A DNA stretch of 64,000 bases from Nonomuraea dietziae (GTDB taxonomy: Bacteria; Actinomycetota; Actinomycetes; Streptosporangiales; Streptosporangiaceae): contig NZ_JACIBV010000001.1 in the NCBI RefSeq assembly GCF_014195505.1, positions 3,968,001 through 4,032,000 on the forward strand. Direction: 5' to 3'. Positions 8,259-17,218 of this stretch are shown piece by piece. The stretch's first letter is position 1. The number at the start of each line of letters is the position of its first letter. Below the pieces are notes generated by a model. The model had not been told where the DNA came from. It saw nothing but the letters and a program-made list of their open reading frames with translations, and searched no databases. Made by a program: the position numbers and the translations under genes.

Positions 8259-9566
8259 ATGGCCACGCCGTACTCCCAGGCCCGCCGCTTCGGGCGGCTC
8301 GCCGTACCGGTGCTCACCGCGTCCGCGCTCGCCCTCGCTCTCGCCGCCTGTGGCGGCGAGGCACCCAGCGGCACCACCGCAGGCACGCCCGCGGAGAAGG
8401 TGACGCTCAGCATCGCCCTCTTCGGCGACTTCGGCTTCAAACCGTTGTACGAGGAGTACAAGAAGACGCACCCCAACGTGGAGGTCGTCGAGCGGGTCAC
8501 GCAGTTCAACGACCACCACAACAACCTCGTCAAGCGGCTGGCCACGAACGCGGGCGCCGCCGACATCGAGGCCGTGGAGGTCGGCTACATCAGCTCGTTC
8601 ACCGCGCAGGCCGACAAGTTCCACGACCTCAAGCAGTACGGCCTGGACAAGCGCCAGAGCGACTACCTCGACTGGAAGTGGCAGCAGGGCCTGTCGAAGG
8701 ACGGCTCCAAGCTGCTCGGCCTCGGCACCGACGTCGGCGGCCTGGCCATGTGCTACCGCAAGGACCTGTTCGAGAAGGCGGGGCTGCCGACCGACCGCGA
8801 GAAGGTCGCCGAGCTCTGGCCCACGTGGGAGCAGTACATCGAGACGGGCAAGAAGTTCGCCGGCAGCGTCAAGGACGCCAAGTTCGTCGACTCGCCCGGC
8901 GAGATCTTCCGCGCGATCGTCAACCAGGCGCCCGTCGGCCTCTACGACGCGCAGGACCAGATCGTCGTGGGCACCAACCCCGAGGTCAAGAAGGCGTGGG
9001 ACCTGTCCAACCAGCTCACCCAGAACGACCTGACGGCCAAGCTCGCCGCCTTCTCCCCGCCGTGGAACACCGGCTTCGCCAAGGGCTCGTTCGCCACGAT
9101 CATCTGCCCCGCCTGGATGACCGGCTACATCCAGGAGCAGGCCAAGGACGCCACGGGCAAGTGGGACATCGCGAAGGTCCCCGGCGGTTCGGGCAACAGC
9201 GGCGGCTCCCACCTTCTCCTGCCCAAGCAGGGCAAGCACCCCAAGGAGGCGGCCGAGCTGATCGACTTCCTCACCTCGAAGGACAACCAGGCGAGGGTGT
9301 TCAAGGAGGAGGGCACGTTCCCCTCGATCCCCGCGCTCTACGACGACCCGTCGATCCAGAGCTTCACCAAGCCGTTCTTCGGTGACGCGCCGATCGGCAA
9401 GATCTACTCCGACGCGGCGCGCAGCCTCAAGCCGCAGCACCTCGGCCCCAAGGAGGGCGACGTGCGCGTGGCCATCGGCGACGGCCTCGGCCGCGTCGAG
9501 CAGGGCAAGCAGACACCCGACGAGGCGTGGGCTCAGGTCATCTCGGACGTCCAGAAGATCAAGTAG
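8259..9566 (+). CDS. ABC importer sugar-binding lipoprotein, CebE-like
   Basis: This is an extracellular solute-binding lipoprotein of a CUT1 sugar importer. A signal peptide ends in a lipobox (LAAC, lipidated Cys31). The 435-residue length and sequence style (ALFGDFGFKPLYEEYKKTHP, then PWNTGFAKGSFATIICPAWM) resemble cellobiose/cello-oligosaccharide-binding proteins such as CebE. The CebR-type box upstream and the GH1 enzyme downstream support this. The start at 8259 is chosen over a GTG 87 bases upstream because the signal peptide begins there and CAGGGAGG precedes it. It is the first gene of an operon with two permeases and the beta-glucosidase. A strong hairpin separates it from the permeases. 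Confidence 0.9.
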   Translation: MATPYSQARRFGRLAVPVLTASALALALAACGGEAPSGTTAGTPAEKVTLSIALFGDFGFKPLYEEYKKTHPNVEVVERVTQFNDHHNNLVKRLATNAGAADIEAVEVGYISSFTAQADKFHDLKQYGLDKRQSDYLDWKWQQGLSKDGSKLLGLGTDVGGLAMCYRKDLFEKAGLPTDREKVAELWPTWEQYIETGKKFAGSVKDAKFVDSPGEIFRAIVNQAPVGLYDAQDQIVVGTNPEVKKAWDLSNQLTQNDLTAKLAAFSPPWNTGFAKGSFATIICPAWMTGYIQEQAKDATGKWDIAKVPGGSGNSGGSHLLLPKQGKHPKEAAELIDFLTSKDNQARVFKEEGTFPSIPALYDDPSIQSFTKPFFGDAPIGKIYSDAARSLKPQHLGPKEGDVRVAIGDGLGRVEQGKQTPDEAWAQVISDVQKIK

Positions 9567-9570
9567 CGGC

Positions 9571-9606
9571 CGGTACGGCGGGGCGGCCGCCCGCTCCGCC
9601 GTACCG
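9571..9606 (+). promoter_or_regulatory. Intra-operon hairpin between binding protein and permease
   Basis: CGGTACGGCGG (9571-9581) pairs perfectly with CCGCCGTACCG (9596-9606), and the loop contains a further GGGCGG/CCGCCC dyad. There is no U-tract and the operon continues, so it more likely stabilises the binding-protein mRNA or partly attenuates transcription than ends it. Confidence 0.75.
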
Positions 9607-9627
9607 CATGACACCAGAGGACCCCGC

Positions 9628-10581
9628 ATGGCCACGCTCCAAGCCACGGCGAGGCGCAGGCACCGGCGGCTGGTCAGGCACACCCTCGACCTCAAGCTGT
9701 CGCCCTACGCCTACATCGCCCCCTTCTTCCTGCTGTTCTGCGCCTTCGGCGTCTTCCCGCTGATCTTCACCGCCTGGGTGAGCCTGCACGAGTGGACGCT
9801 CACCTCCGACGTGCACACCTTCATCGGGGCGGAGAACTTCACCACCCTGCTCGGTGACGGCTACTTCTGGAACGCCACGTTCAACACCTTCTCGATCGGG
9901 ATCATCTCGACGGTCCCCCAGTTGGTGCTGGCGATCTGGCTGGCGCACCTGCTCAACCGCCCGCTGCGGGCGCAGACGTTCTTCCGCATCACGCTGCTGG
10001 TGCCGAACGTGACCAGCGTGGTCGCGGTCGTGGTCATCTTCAGCCAGCTCTTCGGCCGCGACTACGGGCTGATCAACTGGATGCTGTCGTGGTTCGGGAT
10101 CGACGGTGTGGCGTGGGCGGAGGGCACCGCCACCTCGCACGTGGCCATCTCGGCGATGATCATGTGGAGGTGGACGGGCTACAACGCGCTGATCTTCCTG
10201 GCCGCCATGCAGGCCGTGCCCAAGGAGCTGTACGAGGCGGCCACGCTCGACGGCGCGTCCAACCTGACGCAGCTCCGGAAGATCACCATCCCGATGATCA
10301 AACCGACCATCGTCTTCGTGGTCACCGTCTCGACGATCGGCGCGATGCAGATCCTGGCCGAGCCCCTGCTGTTCGGCGCGGGCAGCGGCGCGGGCGGCAT
10401 CACCAGCGGCGGCCCCGACCACCAGTTCCAGACCCTCGCCCTCTACGTCTACGACCTGGGCTTCAACAAGTTCGACTTCGGCTACGCCTCGGCCGCCTCG
10501 TGGGTGATGTTCCTGTTCGTGGTGCTGGCCGCCGGGGTGAACTACCTGCTGACCCGCCGCATGGGAGGTGCCTTCAAGTGA
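9628..10581 (+). CDS. Sugar ABC transporter permease (CebF/MalF-type)
   Basis: An integral membrane permease (317 residues, about six membrane helices, first near residues 30-50) of the CUT1 importer. The ATPase-contact EAA loop is EAATLDGASNLTQLRKITIP near residue 202. The ATG at 9628 follows the intra-operon hairpin, and longer in-frame versions would run into the binding-protein gene. The C-terminus overlaps the next permease by four bases (GTGA). No ATPase gene lies nearby, so a shared MsiK-type ATPase is expected elsewhere. Confidence 0.92.
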   Translation: MATLQATARRRHRRLVRHTLDLKLSPYAYIAPFFLLFCAFGVFPLIFTAWVSLHEWTLTSDVHTFIGAENFTTLLGDGYFWNATFNTFSIGIISTVPQLVLAIWLAHLLNRPLRAQTFFRITLLVPNVTSVVAVVVIFSQLFGRDYGLINWMLSWFGIDGVAWAEGTATSHVAISAMIMWRWTGYNALIFLAAMQAVPKELYEAATLDGASNLTQLRKITIPMIKPTIVFVVTVSTIGAMQILAEPLLFGAGSGAGGITSGGPDHQFQTLALYVYDLGFNKFDFGYASAASWVMFLFVVLAAGVNYLLTRRMGGAFK

Positions 10582-11387
10582 GACGACGCCTCAGCTATCT
10601 GACGCTGCTGGCGGTGGCGTTCTTCTCTATCTTTCCGCTCTACTACAGCGTGGTGGTGGCCTCGCGGCACAACTCGGCGCTGGCCGAGGTGCCGCCGCCG
10701 CTGCTGCCCGGCGGCAACTTCTTCGCCAACGTGGCGCGCGTCTTCGACACGGTGCCCTTCGCCATGGCGCTGCTCAACTCCTTCCTGGTGGCGGGGTCGA
10801 TCGCGGTGGCGGTGATGTTCTTCTCGACCCTGGCGGGGTTCGCCTTCGCCAAGCTCAGTTTCAGGGGCAAGAACATCCTGCTGCTCATCACGGTGGCGAC
10901 CATGATGGTCCCCGCGCAGCTGGGCATCATCCCGCTCTACATGCTCATGGTGAAGATCGAGTGGACGGGCTCGATGTACGCCCTGGTGGTGCCGGCGCTG
11001 GTGAACGCCTTCGGGGTGTTCTTCATGACGCAGTACCTCTCGCGGGCGCTGCCCACCGAGCTCCTGGAGGCGGGGCGGGTCGACGGCGCGACGACCTGGC
11101 GCCTGTTCTGGCACGTGGTGCTGCCCACCGCCAGGCCCGCCGCGGCCGTGCTGGGGATGCTGACGTTCATGTCGGCGTGGAACGACTACTTCTGGCCGCT
11201 GGTGGTCCTGACCCCGGAGAACCCGACGGTGCAGGTGGCGCTCTCGACGCTGGCCAGCGGTTATGTCAACGACTACGTGCTCGGGCTGGCGGGGACGGCG
11301 GTGGGGACCCTGCCGCTGATCCTCGTCTTCATCCTGCTCGGCAAGCAGATCATCGGAGGAATCATGCAAGGAGCTGTCAAGGGATGA
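10578..11387 (+). CDS. Sugar ABC transporter permease (CebG/MalG-type)
   Basis: The second permease of the importer (269 residues, about six helices) has the EAA loop EAGRVDGATTWRLFWHVVLP near residue 165 and the usual C-terminal ending IIGGIMQGAVKG. The GTG start overlaps the preceding stop by four bases and the stop overlaps the next gene's ATG by four bases, so the operon is translationally coupled. It forms the heterodimeric channel with the preceding permease. Confidence 0.92.
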   Translation: MRRRLSYLTLLAVAFFSIFPLYYSVVVASRHNSALAEVPPPLLPGGNFFANVARVFDTVPFAMALLNSFLVAGSIAVAVMFFSTLAGFAFAKLSFRGKNILLLITVATMMVPAQLGIIPLYMLMVKIEWTGSMYALVVPALVNAFGVFFMTQYLSRALPTELLEAGRVDGATTWRLFWHVVLPTARPAAAVLGMLTFMSAWNDYFWPLVVLTPENPTVQVALSTLASGYVNDYVLGLAGTAVGTLPLILVFILLGKQIIGGIMQGAVKG

Positions 11388-12787
11388 CGATCACGACCAT
11401 GGAGACGCGGGGGACCGTGGTCTTCCCTGAGAACTTCGTCTGGGGGGCGGCGACCGCCTCCTACCAGATCGAGGGCGCGGCCAAGGCGGACGGGCGCGGC
11501 CCGTCGATCTGGGACACCTTCTCCGCCACGCCCGGCAAGGTGCGCGAGGGCGACACCGGCGAGGTGGCCTGCGACCATTACCACCGCTATCGCGACGACG
11601 TGGCGCTGATGAAGGACCTGGGCCTGAACGCCTACCGGTTCTCCGTCGCCTGGCCGAGGATCCAGCCCACCGGCTCGGGGGCGGCCAACCAGGCGGGTCT
11701 GGCCTTCTACGACAGGCTGGTGGACACGCTGCTCGAAGCGGGCATCGCACCCTATGTCACGCTCTATCACTGGGACCTGCCCCAGGCGCTCGAGGACCTG
11801 GGGGGCTGGACCTCCCGCGACACCTCCTACCGCTTCGCCGACTACGCCGCGATCATGTACGACCGCCTCGGCGACAGGGTGAGTCACTGGACCACGCTCA
11901 ACGAGCCATGGGTCTCGGCCTTCCTCGGCTACGGCAACGGCGTGCACGCGCCTGGCCGTACCTCCGCCCATGACGCGCTCAGGGCCGCGCACCACCTGCT
12001 GCTCGGCCACGGGCTCGCGGCGAGCGCGCTGCGCTCGGCGGGCGCCGAGGAGATCATGCTGGTGGTCAACTCGGCTCCCGTGCTGACACCCGCCCAGGTG
12101 AACGACCCCTCCGCGGCGGTGTCGGAGGCCGACGCGGCGGCCACGCAGCGCGCCCACGCGCTGCTGACGCGCCAGTTCCTCGACCCTGCACTGCTCGGCC
12201 GCTACCCCGAGGAGGTCCTGGAGGCCGCGGAACGCAACGGCGGCACCGCGCACGTCCTCGACGGCGACATGGAGATCATCAACGCCCCGATCGACCTGGT
12301 GGGGATCAACTACTACAACCCCTGCGTGGTCGAGGACGGCCCAGGGCTGCCCGCGGACGCCGCGTGGCCCGGCTCCGAGGGCGTGCGGTTCGCCACCGTC
12401 GAGGCCCCCGTCACCGCGATGGGCTGGCCGATCGTGCCCAGCGGCCTGTCCCGCCTGCTCGTACGGCTGTCGCAGGACTACCCGCGGGTCGGCCTCATGG
12501 TCACCGAGAACGGCGCCGCCTTCGACGACGTGGTGGAGGACGGCAGGGTCCACGACGACGCCAGGCTCGCCTACCTGGAGGGGCACCTGCGCGCGGCGCA
12601 CGAGGCCATCGAGGCGGGCGCCGACCTGCGCGGTTACCTGGTGTGGTCGCTGCTGGACAACTTCGAGTGGGCCGAGGGCTACGGCCGTAGGTTCGGCGTC
12701 GTCCACGTCGACTACACCACCCAGGCACGCACCCTCAAGGACAGCGCGCTCTGGTACCGGAACGTGATCAGCCGCAACGGTCTGTGA
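11384..12787 (+). CDS. GH1 beta-glucosidase (BglC-like)
   Basis: This family 1 glycoside hydrolase hydrolyses terminal beta-linked glucose from imported cellobiose and cello-oligosaccharides. The general acid/base is Glu174 in TTLNEPW and the nucleophile is Glu375 in VTENGAAF. The N-terminal FPENFVWGAATASYQIEGA and the C-terminal DNFEWAEGYGRRFG motifs are intact. The length (467 residues) is normal. There is no signal peptide, so the enzyme is intracellular, matching a pathway in which the disaccharide is imported first. The ATG overlaps the upstream permease stop by four bases. It closes the first operon, and a new promoter/operator follows. Confidence 0.95.
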   Translation: MTITTMETRGTVVFPENFVWGAATASYQIEGAAKADGRGPSIWDTFSATPGKVREGDTGEVACDHYHRYRDDVALMKDLGLNAYRFSVAWPRIQPTGSGAANQAGLAFYDRLVDTLLEAGIAPYVTLYHWDLPQALEDLGGWTSRDTSYRFADYAAIMYDRLGDRVSHWTTLNEPWVSAFLGYGNGVHAPGRTSAHDALRAAHHLLLGHGLAASALRSAGAEEIMLVVNSAPVLTPAQVNDPSAAVSEADAAATQRAHALLTRQFLDPALLGRYPEEVLEAAERNGGTAHVLDGDMEIINAPIDLVGINYYNPCVVEDGPGLPADAAWPGSEGVRFATVEAPVTAMGWPIVPSGLSRLLVRLSQDYPRVGLMVTENGAAFDDVVEDGRVHDDARLAYLEGHLRAAHEAIEAGADLRGYLVWSLLDNFEWAEGYGRRFGVVHVDYTTQARTLKDSALWYRNVISRNGL

Positions 12788-12872
12788 GCGAGGGGAGCCC
12801 GGGTGATTTTCCTGGGCTCCCAACGAACCGTGACATCACAGATATTGACCTCGTTATGTGCGCAAACAATCC

Positions 12873-12888
12873 TCAGAGAACGCTCTCA
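12873..12888. promoter_or_regulatory. LacI-type operator before the second importer
   Basis: TCAGAGAACGCTCTCA is an imperfect palindrome of the same family as the sites at 8023-8221. It sits 23 bases downstream of a TTGACC hexamer (12845-12850) and just before the Shine-Dalgarno of the second binding-protein gene, suggesting one LacI regulator controls both operons. Confidence 0.7.
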
Positions 12889-12906
12889 CGGCCTAGGAGG
12901 ATGCAC

Positions 12907-14241
12907 ATGGCGTTTGCCTCCCGACTACTCGTCGGGGCCGTCGGTCTGGCACTGGTCGCCACCGGCTGCGGCTCCACTTCCACCGCACCAGAGGCCGAGG
13001 GGAGCACATCGGCCGACTGCGCCGCCTTCTCCGCGTACGGCAAGCACGACGGCAAGAAGGTCAGCGTCTACTCCCCCATCCGTGACGCCGAGGCCGACCT
13101 CTTCCAGCAGAACTGGAAGCCGTTCGAGAAGTGCACCGGCATGAAGATCACCTACGAGGGCACCGGCGAGTTCGAGGCGCAGATCCAGGTCCGCTCCGAC
13201 GGCGGCACCCCGCCCGACCTGGCCTTCTTCCCCCAGCCCGGCCTCCTGGCGCGCTTCGCCAAGGCGGGCAAGCTGAAGCCCGCCCCCGCCGAGGTCAAGA
13301 CGCTGGCCGAGGAGGGCTGGTCCAAGGACTGGCTGAACTACGGCACTGTCGACGGCGCCTTCTACGCCGCGCCGCTGGGCGCCAGCGTGAAGTCCTTCGT
13401 CTGGTACTCGCCCAAGACCTTCCAGGAGAAGGGCTGGAAGGTCCCGACGACCTGGGACGAGCTGATGACGCTCACCGAGACGATCGCGGCGGGCGGCCTC
13501 AAGCCGTGGTGCGCGGGCATCGAGTCGGGCGAGGCCACCGGCTGGCCGGCCACCGACTGGATCGAGGACGTCATCCTGCGCGAGCTAGGCCCCGAGGAGT
13601 ACGACAGGTGGGTCGCGCACGAGCTGAAGTTCAACGACCCCAAGGTCGTCGCCGCCGTGGACAAGGTCGGCGCGATCCTCAAGAACGACAAGTACGTCAA
13701 CGGCGGCTACGGCCCCGTCAAGTCGATCGCCAGCACCGCCTTCCAGGAGGGCGGCGTGCCGATCACGACGGGCAAGTGCGCGATGCACCGCCAGGCCTCC
13801 TTCTACGCCAACTTCTGGCCCGAGGGCACGAAGGTCGCCCAGGACGGTGACGTCTTCGCCTTCTACCTGCCGGGCAAGGACGCCTCCAGCAAGCCCGTGC
13901 TCGGCGCGGGCGAGTTCGTCGCCGCCTTCACTGACAGGCCCGAGGTCAAGGCGTTCCAGCGCTACCTGGCCACCGCCGAGCACGCCAACGCCAGGATGAA
14001 ACTGGGCACCTACGTCTCCGCGCGCAAGGGCGTGGACCTGGCCAACGCGCAGAACCCGATCGACAAGCTGTCGATGGAGATGCTCGGGGACCCCGCCACC
14101 GTGTTCAGGTTCGACGGCTCCGACCTGATGCCCGCCGCCGTCGGCTCGGGCTCCTTCTGGAAGGGCATGACGGACTGGATCAACGGCAAGGACACCAGGA
14201 CGGTGCTCGACTACATCGACGCCTCCTGGCCCCCGTCCTGA
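12907..14241 (+). CDS. ABC importer sugar-binding lipoprotein, AglE-like
   Basis: The binding lipoprotein of a second CUT1 importer, with lipobox VATGC (Cys21). The 444-residue sequence (KVSVYSPIRDAEADLFQQNW, then WCAGIESGEATGWPATDWIE) resembles AglE-type alpha-glucoside-binding proteins. The downstream permease with an extra N-terminal helix also fits AglF. Two ATGs lie close together (12901 and 12907). The second is preferred because AGGAGG (12894-12899) is seven bases from it and only one base from the first. A 13-bp hairpin separates it from the permeases. Probable ligands are alpha-glucosides such as maltose, sucrose or trehalose; this is inference. Confidence 0.88.
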   Translation: MAFASRLLVGAVGLALVATGCGSTSTAPEAEGSTSADCAAFSAYGKHDGKKVSVYSPIRDAEADLFQQNWKPFEKCTGMKITYEGTGEFEAQIQVRSDGGTPPDLAFFPQPGLLARFAKAGKLKPAPAEVKTLAEEGWSKDWLNYGTVDGAFYAAPLGASVKSFVWYSPKTFQEKGWKVPTTWDELMTLTETIAAGGLKPWCAGIESGEATGWPATDWIEDVILRELGPEEYDRWVAHELKFNDPKVVAAVDKVGAILKNDKYVNGGYGPVKSIASTAFQEGGVPITTGKCAMHRQASFYANFWPEGTKVAQDGDVFAFYLPGKDASSKPVLGAGEFVAAFTDRPEVKAFQRYLATAEHANARMKLGTYVSARKGVDLANAQNPIDKLSMEMLGDPATVFRFDGSDLMPAAVGSGSFWKGMTDWINGKDTRTVLDYIDASWPPS

Positions 14242-14262
14242 CAGCCCCGTCGTGACACGTCG

Positions 14263-14294
14263 CGGTACGGCGGGCACCGGCGCCCGCCGTACCG
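14263..14294 (+). promoter_or_regulatory. Intra-operon hairpin, 13-bp perfect stem
   Basis: CGGTACGGCGGGC (14263-14275) pairs perfectly with 14282-14294 around a six-base loop. Its first 11 stem bases are identical to the hairpin at 9571, at the same position between binding-protein and permease genes. There is no U-tract. Confidence 0.8.
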
Positions 14295-14325
14295 TCTCTG
14301 CCCGGAAGGACCACCAGGAGGATCC

Positions 14326-15303
14326 TTGGACCTGGACTTCGACCTGAGCGCCGAGTCGCCGAAGTTCGTGCAGCTGGCGATCGGCGTCGTGGCCTTCCTG
14401 GCCGTGGTCGGCCTCGTCCTGCTGCTCCTCGACCGGACGCCGATGCGGCAGCGGGCCAGACTTCACGCGACGATCCTGCTCGCGCCCGCCGTCACGCTGC
14501 TGACCATCGGCCTGATCGTCCCCGCCGTGCGCACGACGCTGCTGTCGTTCATGAGCGGCGACGGCACGGACTTCGTCGGCCTGGCCAACTACGCCTGGAT
14601 GTTCACCCAGCCCGAGGCCGTCACCGTGCTGCGCAACACCCTCGCATGGGTCGTGCTCGTGCCGTTGCTGGTGACCGCGATCGGGCTGGTCTACGCGGTG
14701 ATCGTGGACCACAGCAGGTTCGAGTCGCTGGCCAAGACGCTGGTCTTCCTGCCGATGGCCATCTCGTTCGTCGGGGCGGGCATCATCTGGAAGTTCGTCT
14801 ACGCCTACCGTCCCGAGGGCGCCGACCAGATCGGCCTGCTCAACCAGGTCGTCGTGTGGTTCGGCGGCGAGCCCCGGCAGTGGCTGCTCGACTCGCCGCT
14901 CAACACGCTCTTCCTGATCGTGGTGATGGTGTGGATCCAGGCGGGCTTCGCCACGGTCGTGCTGTCGGCGGCCATCAAGAGCATCCCCTCCGACATCGTG
15001 GAGGCGGCCAAACTCGACGGCGCGGGTCCGGCGCAGATGTTCTTCAGGGTGACGTTGCCGTCCATCAGGCCGGCGATCATCGTCGTGCTGGTCACCCAGT
15101 CGTTCGGCATGCTGAAGCTCTTCGACATCGTCCGTACGATGACCGGCGGCCAGTTCGACACGAGCGTCCTGGCCAACGAGATGTACAACCAGGCCTTCCG
15201 CTACGGCGAGACCGGCAGGGGCGCCGCGCTGGCGGTCTTCCTGTTCGTCCTGGTCACCCCGGTCGTCGTCTACCAGCTCAGGACCAGGAGGGCCGTCCGA
15301 TGA
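14326..15303 (+). CDS. Sugar ABC transporter permease (AglF-like)
   Basis: An integral membrane permease (325 residues) with a hydrophobic helix near residues 15-38 ahead of the usual six-helix core, as in AglF-type alpha-glucoside permeases. The EAA loop is EAAKLDGAGPAQMFFRVTLP near residue 226. The start is TTG at 14326, with AGGAGG 5 bases upstream. The stop overlaps the next gene by four bases. Confidence 0.88.
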   Translation: MDLDFDLSAESPKFVQLAIGVVAFLAVVGLVLLLLDRTPMRQRARLHATILLAPAVTLLTIGLIVPAVRTTLLSFMSGDGTDFVGLANYAWMFTQPEAVTVLRNTLAWVVLVPLLVTAIGLVYAVIVDHSRFESLAKTLVFLPMAISFVGAGIIWKFVYAYRPEGADQIGLLNQVVVWFGGEPRQWLLDSPLNTLFLIVVMVWIQAGFATVVLSAAIKSIPSDIVEAAKLDGAGPAQMFFRVTLPSIRPAIIVVLVTQSFGMLKLFDIVRTMTGGQFDTSVLANEMYNQAFRYGETGRGAALAVFLFVLVTPVVVYQLRTRRAVR

Positions 15304-16202
15304 CGAGCGTGCGCGCGAGCCTGTCCAGCAGGACGGCCTCCCTTGTCGCGCTGCTGATCGCGGTGCTGTGGACGACGCCGACCTTCGGCCTGCTGCTGTC
15401 GTCCTTCAGGCAGGAGGACCAGATCAAGTCCACCGGCTGGTGGACCTTCTTCTCCGCCCCCGAGCTCACCTTGGAGAACTACCAGGAGGTGCTGTTCGGC
15501 GCGTCCTCCTCCTCGGGACAGCTGGCCAGCTTCCTCATCAACTCGATCGTCATCACCGTGCCCTCGGTGCTGTTCCCGCTGGCCTTCGGCTCGTTCGCCG
15601 CCTACGCGCTGGCCTGGCTGCCGTTCAGGGGCCGCGACTGGATCTACATCGGCATCTTCGCGCTCCAGGTGGTGCCGCTGCAGATGGCGCTGGTGCCGCT
15701 GCTGTCGTTCTTCTCCCAGGGCGTCGAGGTCTTCGGCCTGCACCTGCTTCCCGCCTGGAACCTGGAGGGCACCGGCAGGTTCGTCCAGGTCTGGTTCGCC
15801 CACACCTGTTTCGGGCTGCCGCTGAGCATCTTCCTGCTGCACAACTTCATGTCCGAACTGCCAGGCGAGCTGATGGAGGCCGCCCGCTCCGACGGGGCCA
15901 CGCACGGCATGATCTTCCGCAGGATCGTGCTGCCGCTGGTCGCGCCCGCCCTGGCCAGCTTGGCGATCTTCCAGTTCCTGTGGGTGTGGAACGACCTGCT
16001 GGTGGGGCTGATCTTCGCGGGCGGCACCGCCGAGAGCGCGCCGATGACCGTACGGCTGGCCCAGATGGCGGGCACGCGCGGCAACGAGTGGCAGCGCCTG
16101 ACCGCCGGGGCGTTCGTCTCTGTCATCATTCCTCTCGTGGTCTTTCTGTCGATGCAGCGGTATTTCGTCCGAGGGCTCCTGGCCGGAAGCGTCAAGGGAT
16201 GA
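15300..16202 (+). CDS. Sugar ABC transporter permease (AglG-like)
   Basis: The second permease of the AglEFG-like importer (300 residues, about six helices). The EAA loop is EAARSDGATHGMIFRRIVLP near residue 192, and the C-terminus MQRYFVRGLLAGSVKG is typical. The ATG overlaps the preceding stop, and the stop overlaps the LacI start, by four bases each. Confidence 0.91.
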   Translation: MTSVRASLSSRTASLVALLIAVLWTTPTFGLLLSSFRQEDQIKSTGWWTFFSAPELTLENYQEVLFGASSSSGQLASFLINSIVITVPSVLFPLAFGSFAAYALAWLPFRGRDWIYIGIFALQVVPLQMALVPLLSFFSQGVEVFGLHLLPAWNLEGTGRFVQVWFAHTCFGLPLSIFLLHNFMSELPGELMEAARSDGATHGMIFRRIVLPLVAPALASLAIFQFLWVWNDLLVGLIFAGGTAESAPMTVRLAQMAGTRGNEWQRLTAGAFVSVIIPLVVFLSMQRYFVRGLLAGSVKG

Positions 16203-17194
16203 GGCGCCCCACGCTGGAGGCGGTCGCCGCCAGGGCGGGAGTGTCGCGTGCCACGGTCTCCCGGGTGGTCAACGGGCAGGCCACGGTGGCGCCCGACATC
16301 CGCGACGCGGTGCTGCGGGCCGTCGACGAGCTCGGCTACGTGCCCAACTCGGCCGCGCGCAGCCTGGTCACCCAGCGCACCGACTCCATCGCGCTGGTCT
16401 TCTCCGAGCCGCCGACCAGGGTGTTCTCCGAGGACCCGATGTTCTCCACCGTCATCCGCTCGGCCAGCGTCGAACTGGAGGCGGCCGACAAGCAGATCGT
16501 GCTCATGCTGACCAGCTCGGCCAAGAGCCAGGCCAGGATCGAGCGCTACATCGCCAGCGGGCACGTCGACGGGGTCATGCTCATCTCGATGCACGGGGCC
16601 GACCCGCTGCCCGCCGCCATCGCGCGCATGCGGGTGCCCGTCGTCTCGTACGGCAGGCCGGCCGTCCCCATAGACATCCCCTTCGTCGACAACGACAACG
16701 TCGGAGGGGCGGCCGAGGCCGTCACGCACCTGGTGGAGTCGGGGCGGCGCAGGATCGCCACCATCGCGGGGCCGCAGGACATGATCGCCGGGATCGACCG
16801 GCTGGCGGGCTACCGCGACGTGCTGCGCGGCTCCGACCGTCGCTCGATCGTCGCGGTCGGCGACTTCACCCGCGAGTCCGGCGCCATCGCGATGCGGCAG
16901 CTGCTGGAGGACGACCCCGCGCTCGACGCCGTCTTCTGCGCCAACGACCTGATGGCCGTGGGGGCGCTGCAGGCGCTGCGGCAGGCGGGCCGCAGGGTGC
17001 CCGACGACGTCGCGGTGGTCGGCTTCGACGACATCGAGGCGGCCAAGTACACCGACCCGCCGCTGACCACGGTCCGCCACCACATCTTCGAGCAGGCCGC
17101 GGCCATGACGAGGCTGCTGATTGGGCTGTTCGAGGGCGGCTCGGCCGAGCCGGTGATCCTGCCGACCGAACTGGTCATCCGCGAATCCTCCTGA
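16199..17194 (+). CDS. LacI-family transcriptional repressor
   Basis: A sugar-responsive repressor (331 residues) with an N-terminal LacI helix-turn-helix (TLEAVAARAGVSRATVSRVV, residues about 4-24), the hinge helix NSAARSLV, and a periplasmic-binding-protein-like effector domain. It is the last gene of the second importer operon, coupled to the permease by a four-base overlap. It therefore probably autoregulates by binding GAGAnCGCTCTC-type palindromes in front of both operons. Whether it also recognises the TGGGAGCGCTCCCA box, or whether a separate CebR elsewhere does, cannot be told from here. Confidence 0.93.
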   Translation: MRRPTLEAVAARAGVSRATVSRVVNGQATVAPDIRDAVLRAVDELGYVPNSAARSLVTQRTDSIALVFSEPPTRVFSEDPMFSTVIRSASVELEAADKQIVLMLTSSAKSQARIERYIASGHVDGVMLISMHGADPLPAAIARMRVPVVSYGRPAVPIDIPFVDNDNVGGAAEAVTHLVESGRRRIATIAGPQDMIAGIDRLAGYRDVLRGSDRRSIVAVGDFTRESGAIAMRQLLEDDPALDAVFCANDLMAVGALQALRQAGRRVPDDVAVVGFDDIEAAKYTDPPLTTVRHHIFEQAAAMTRLLIGLFEGGSAEPVILPTELVIRESS

Positions 17195-17218
17195 GATGCT
17201 GGCCACGGGGGTGGCTGC

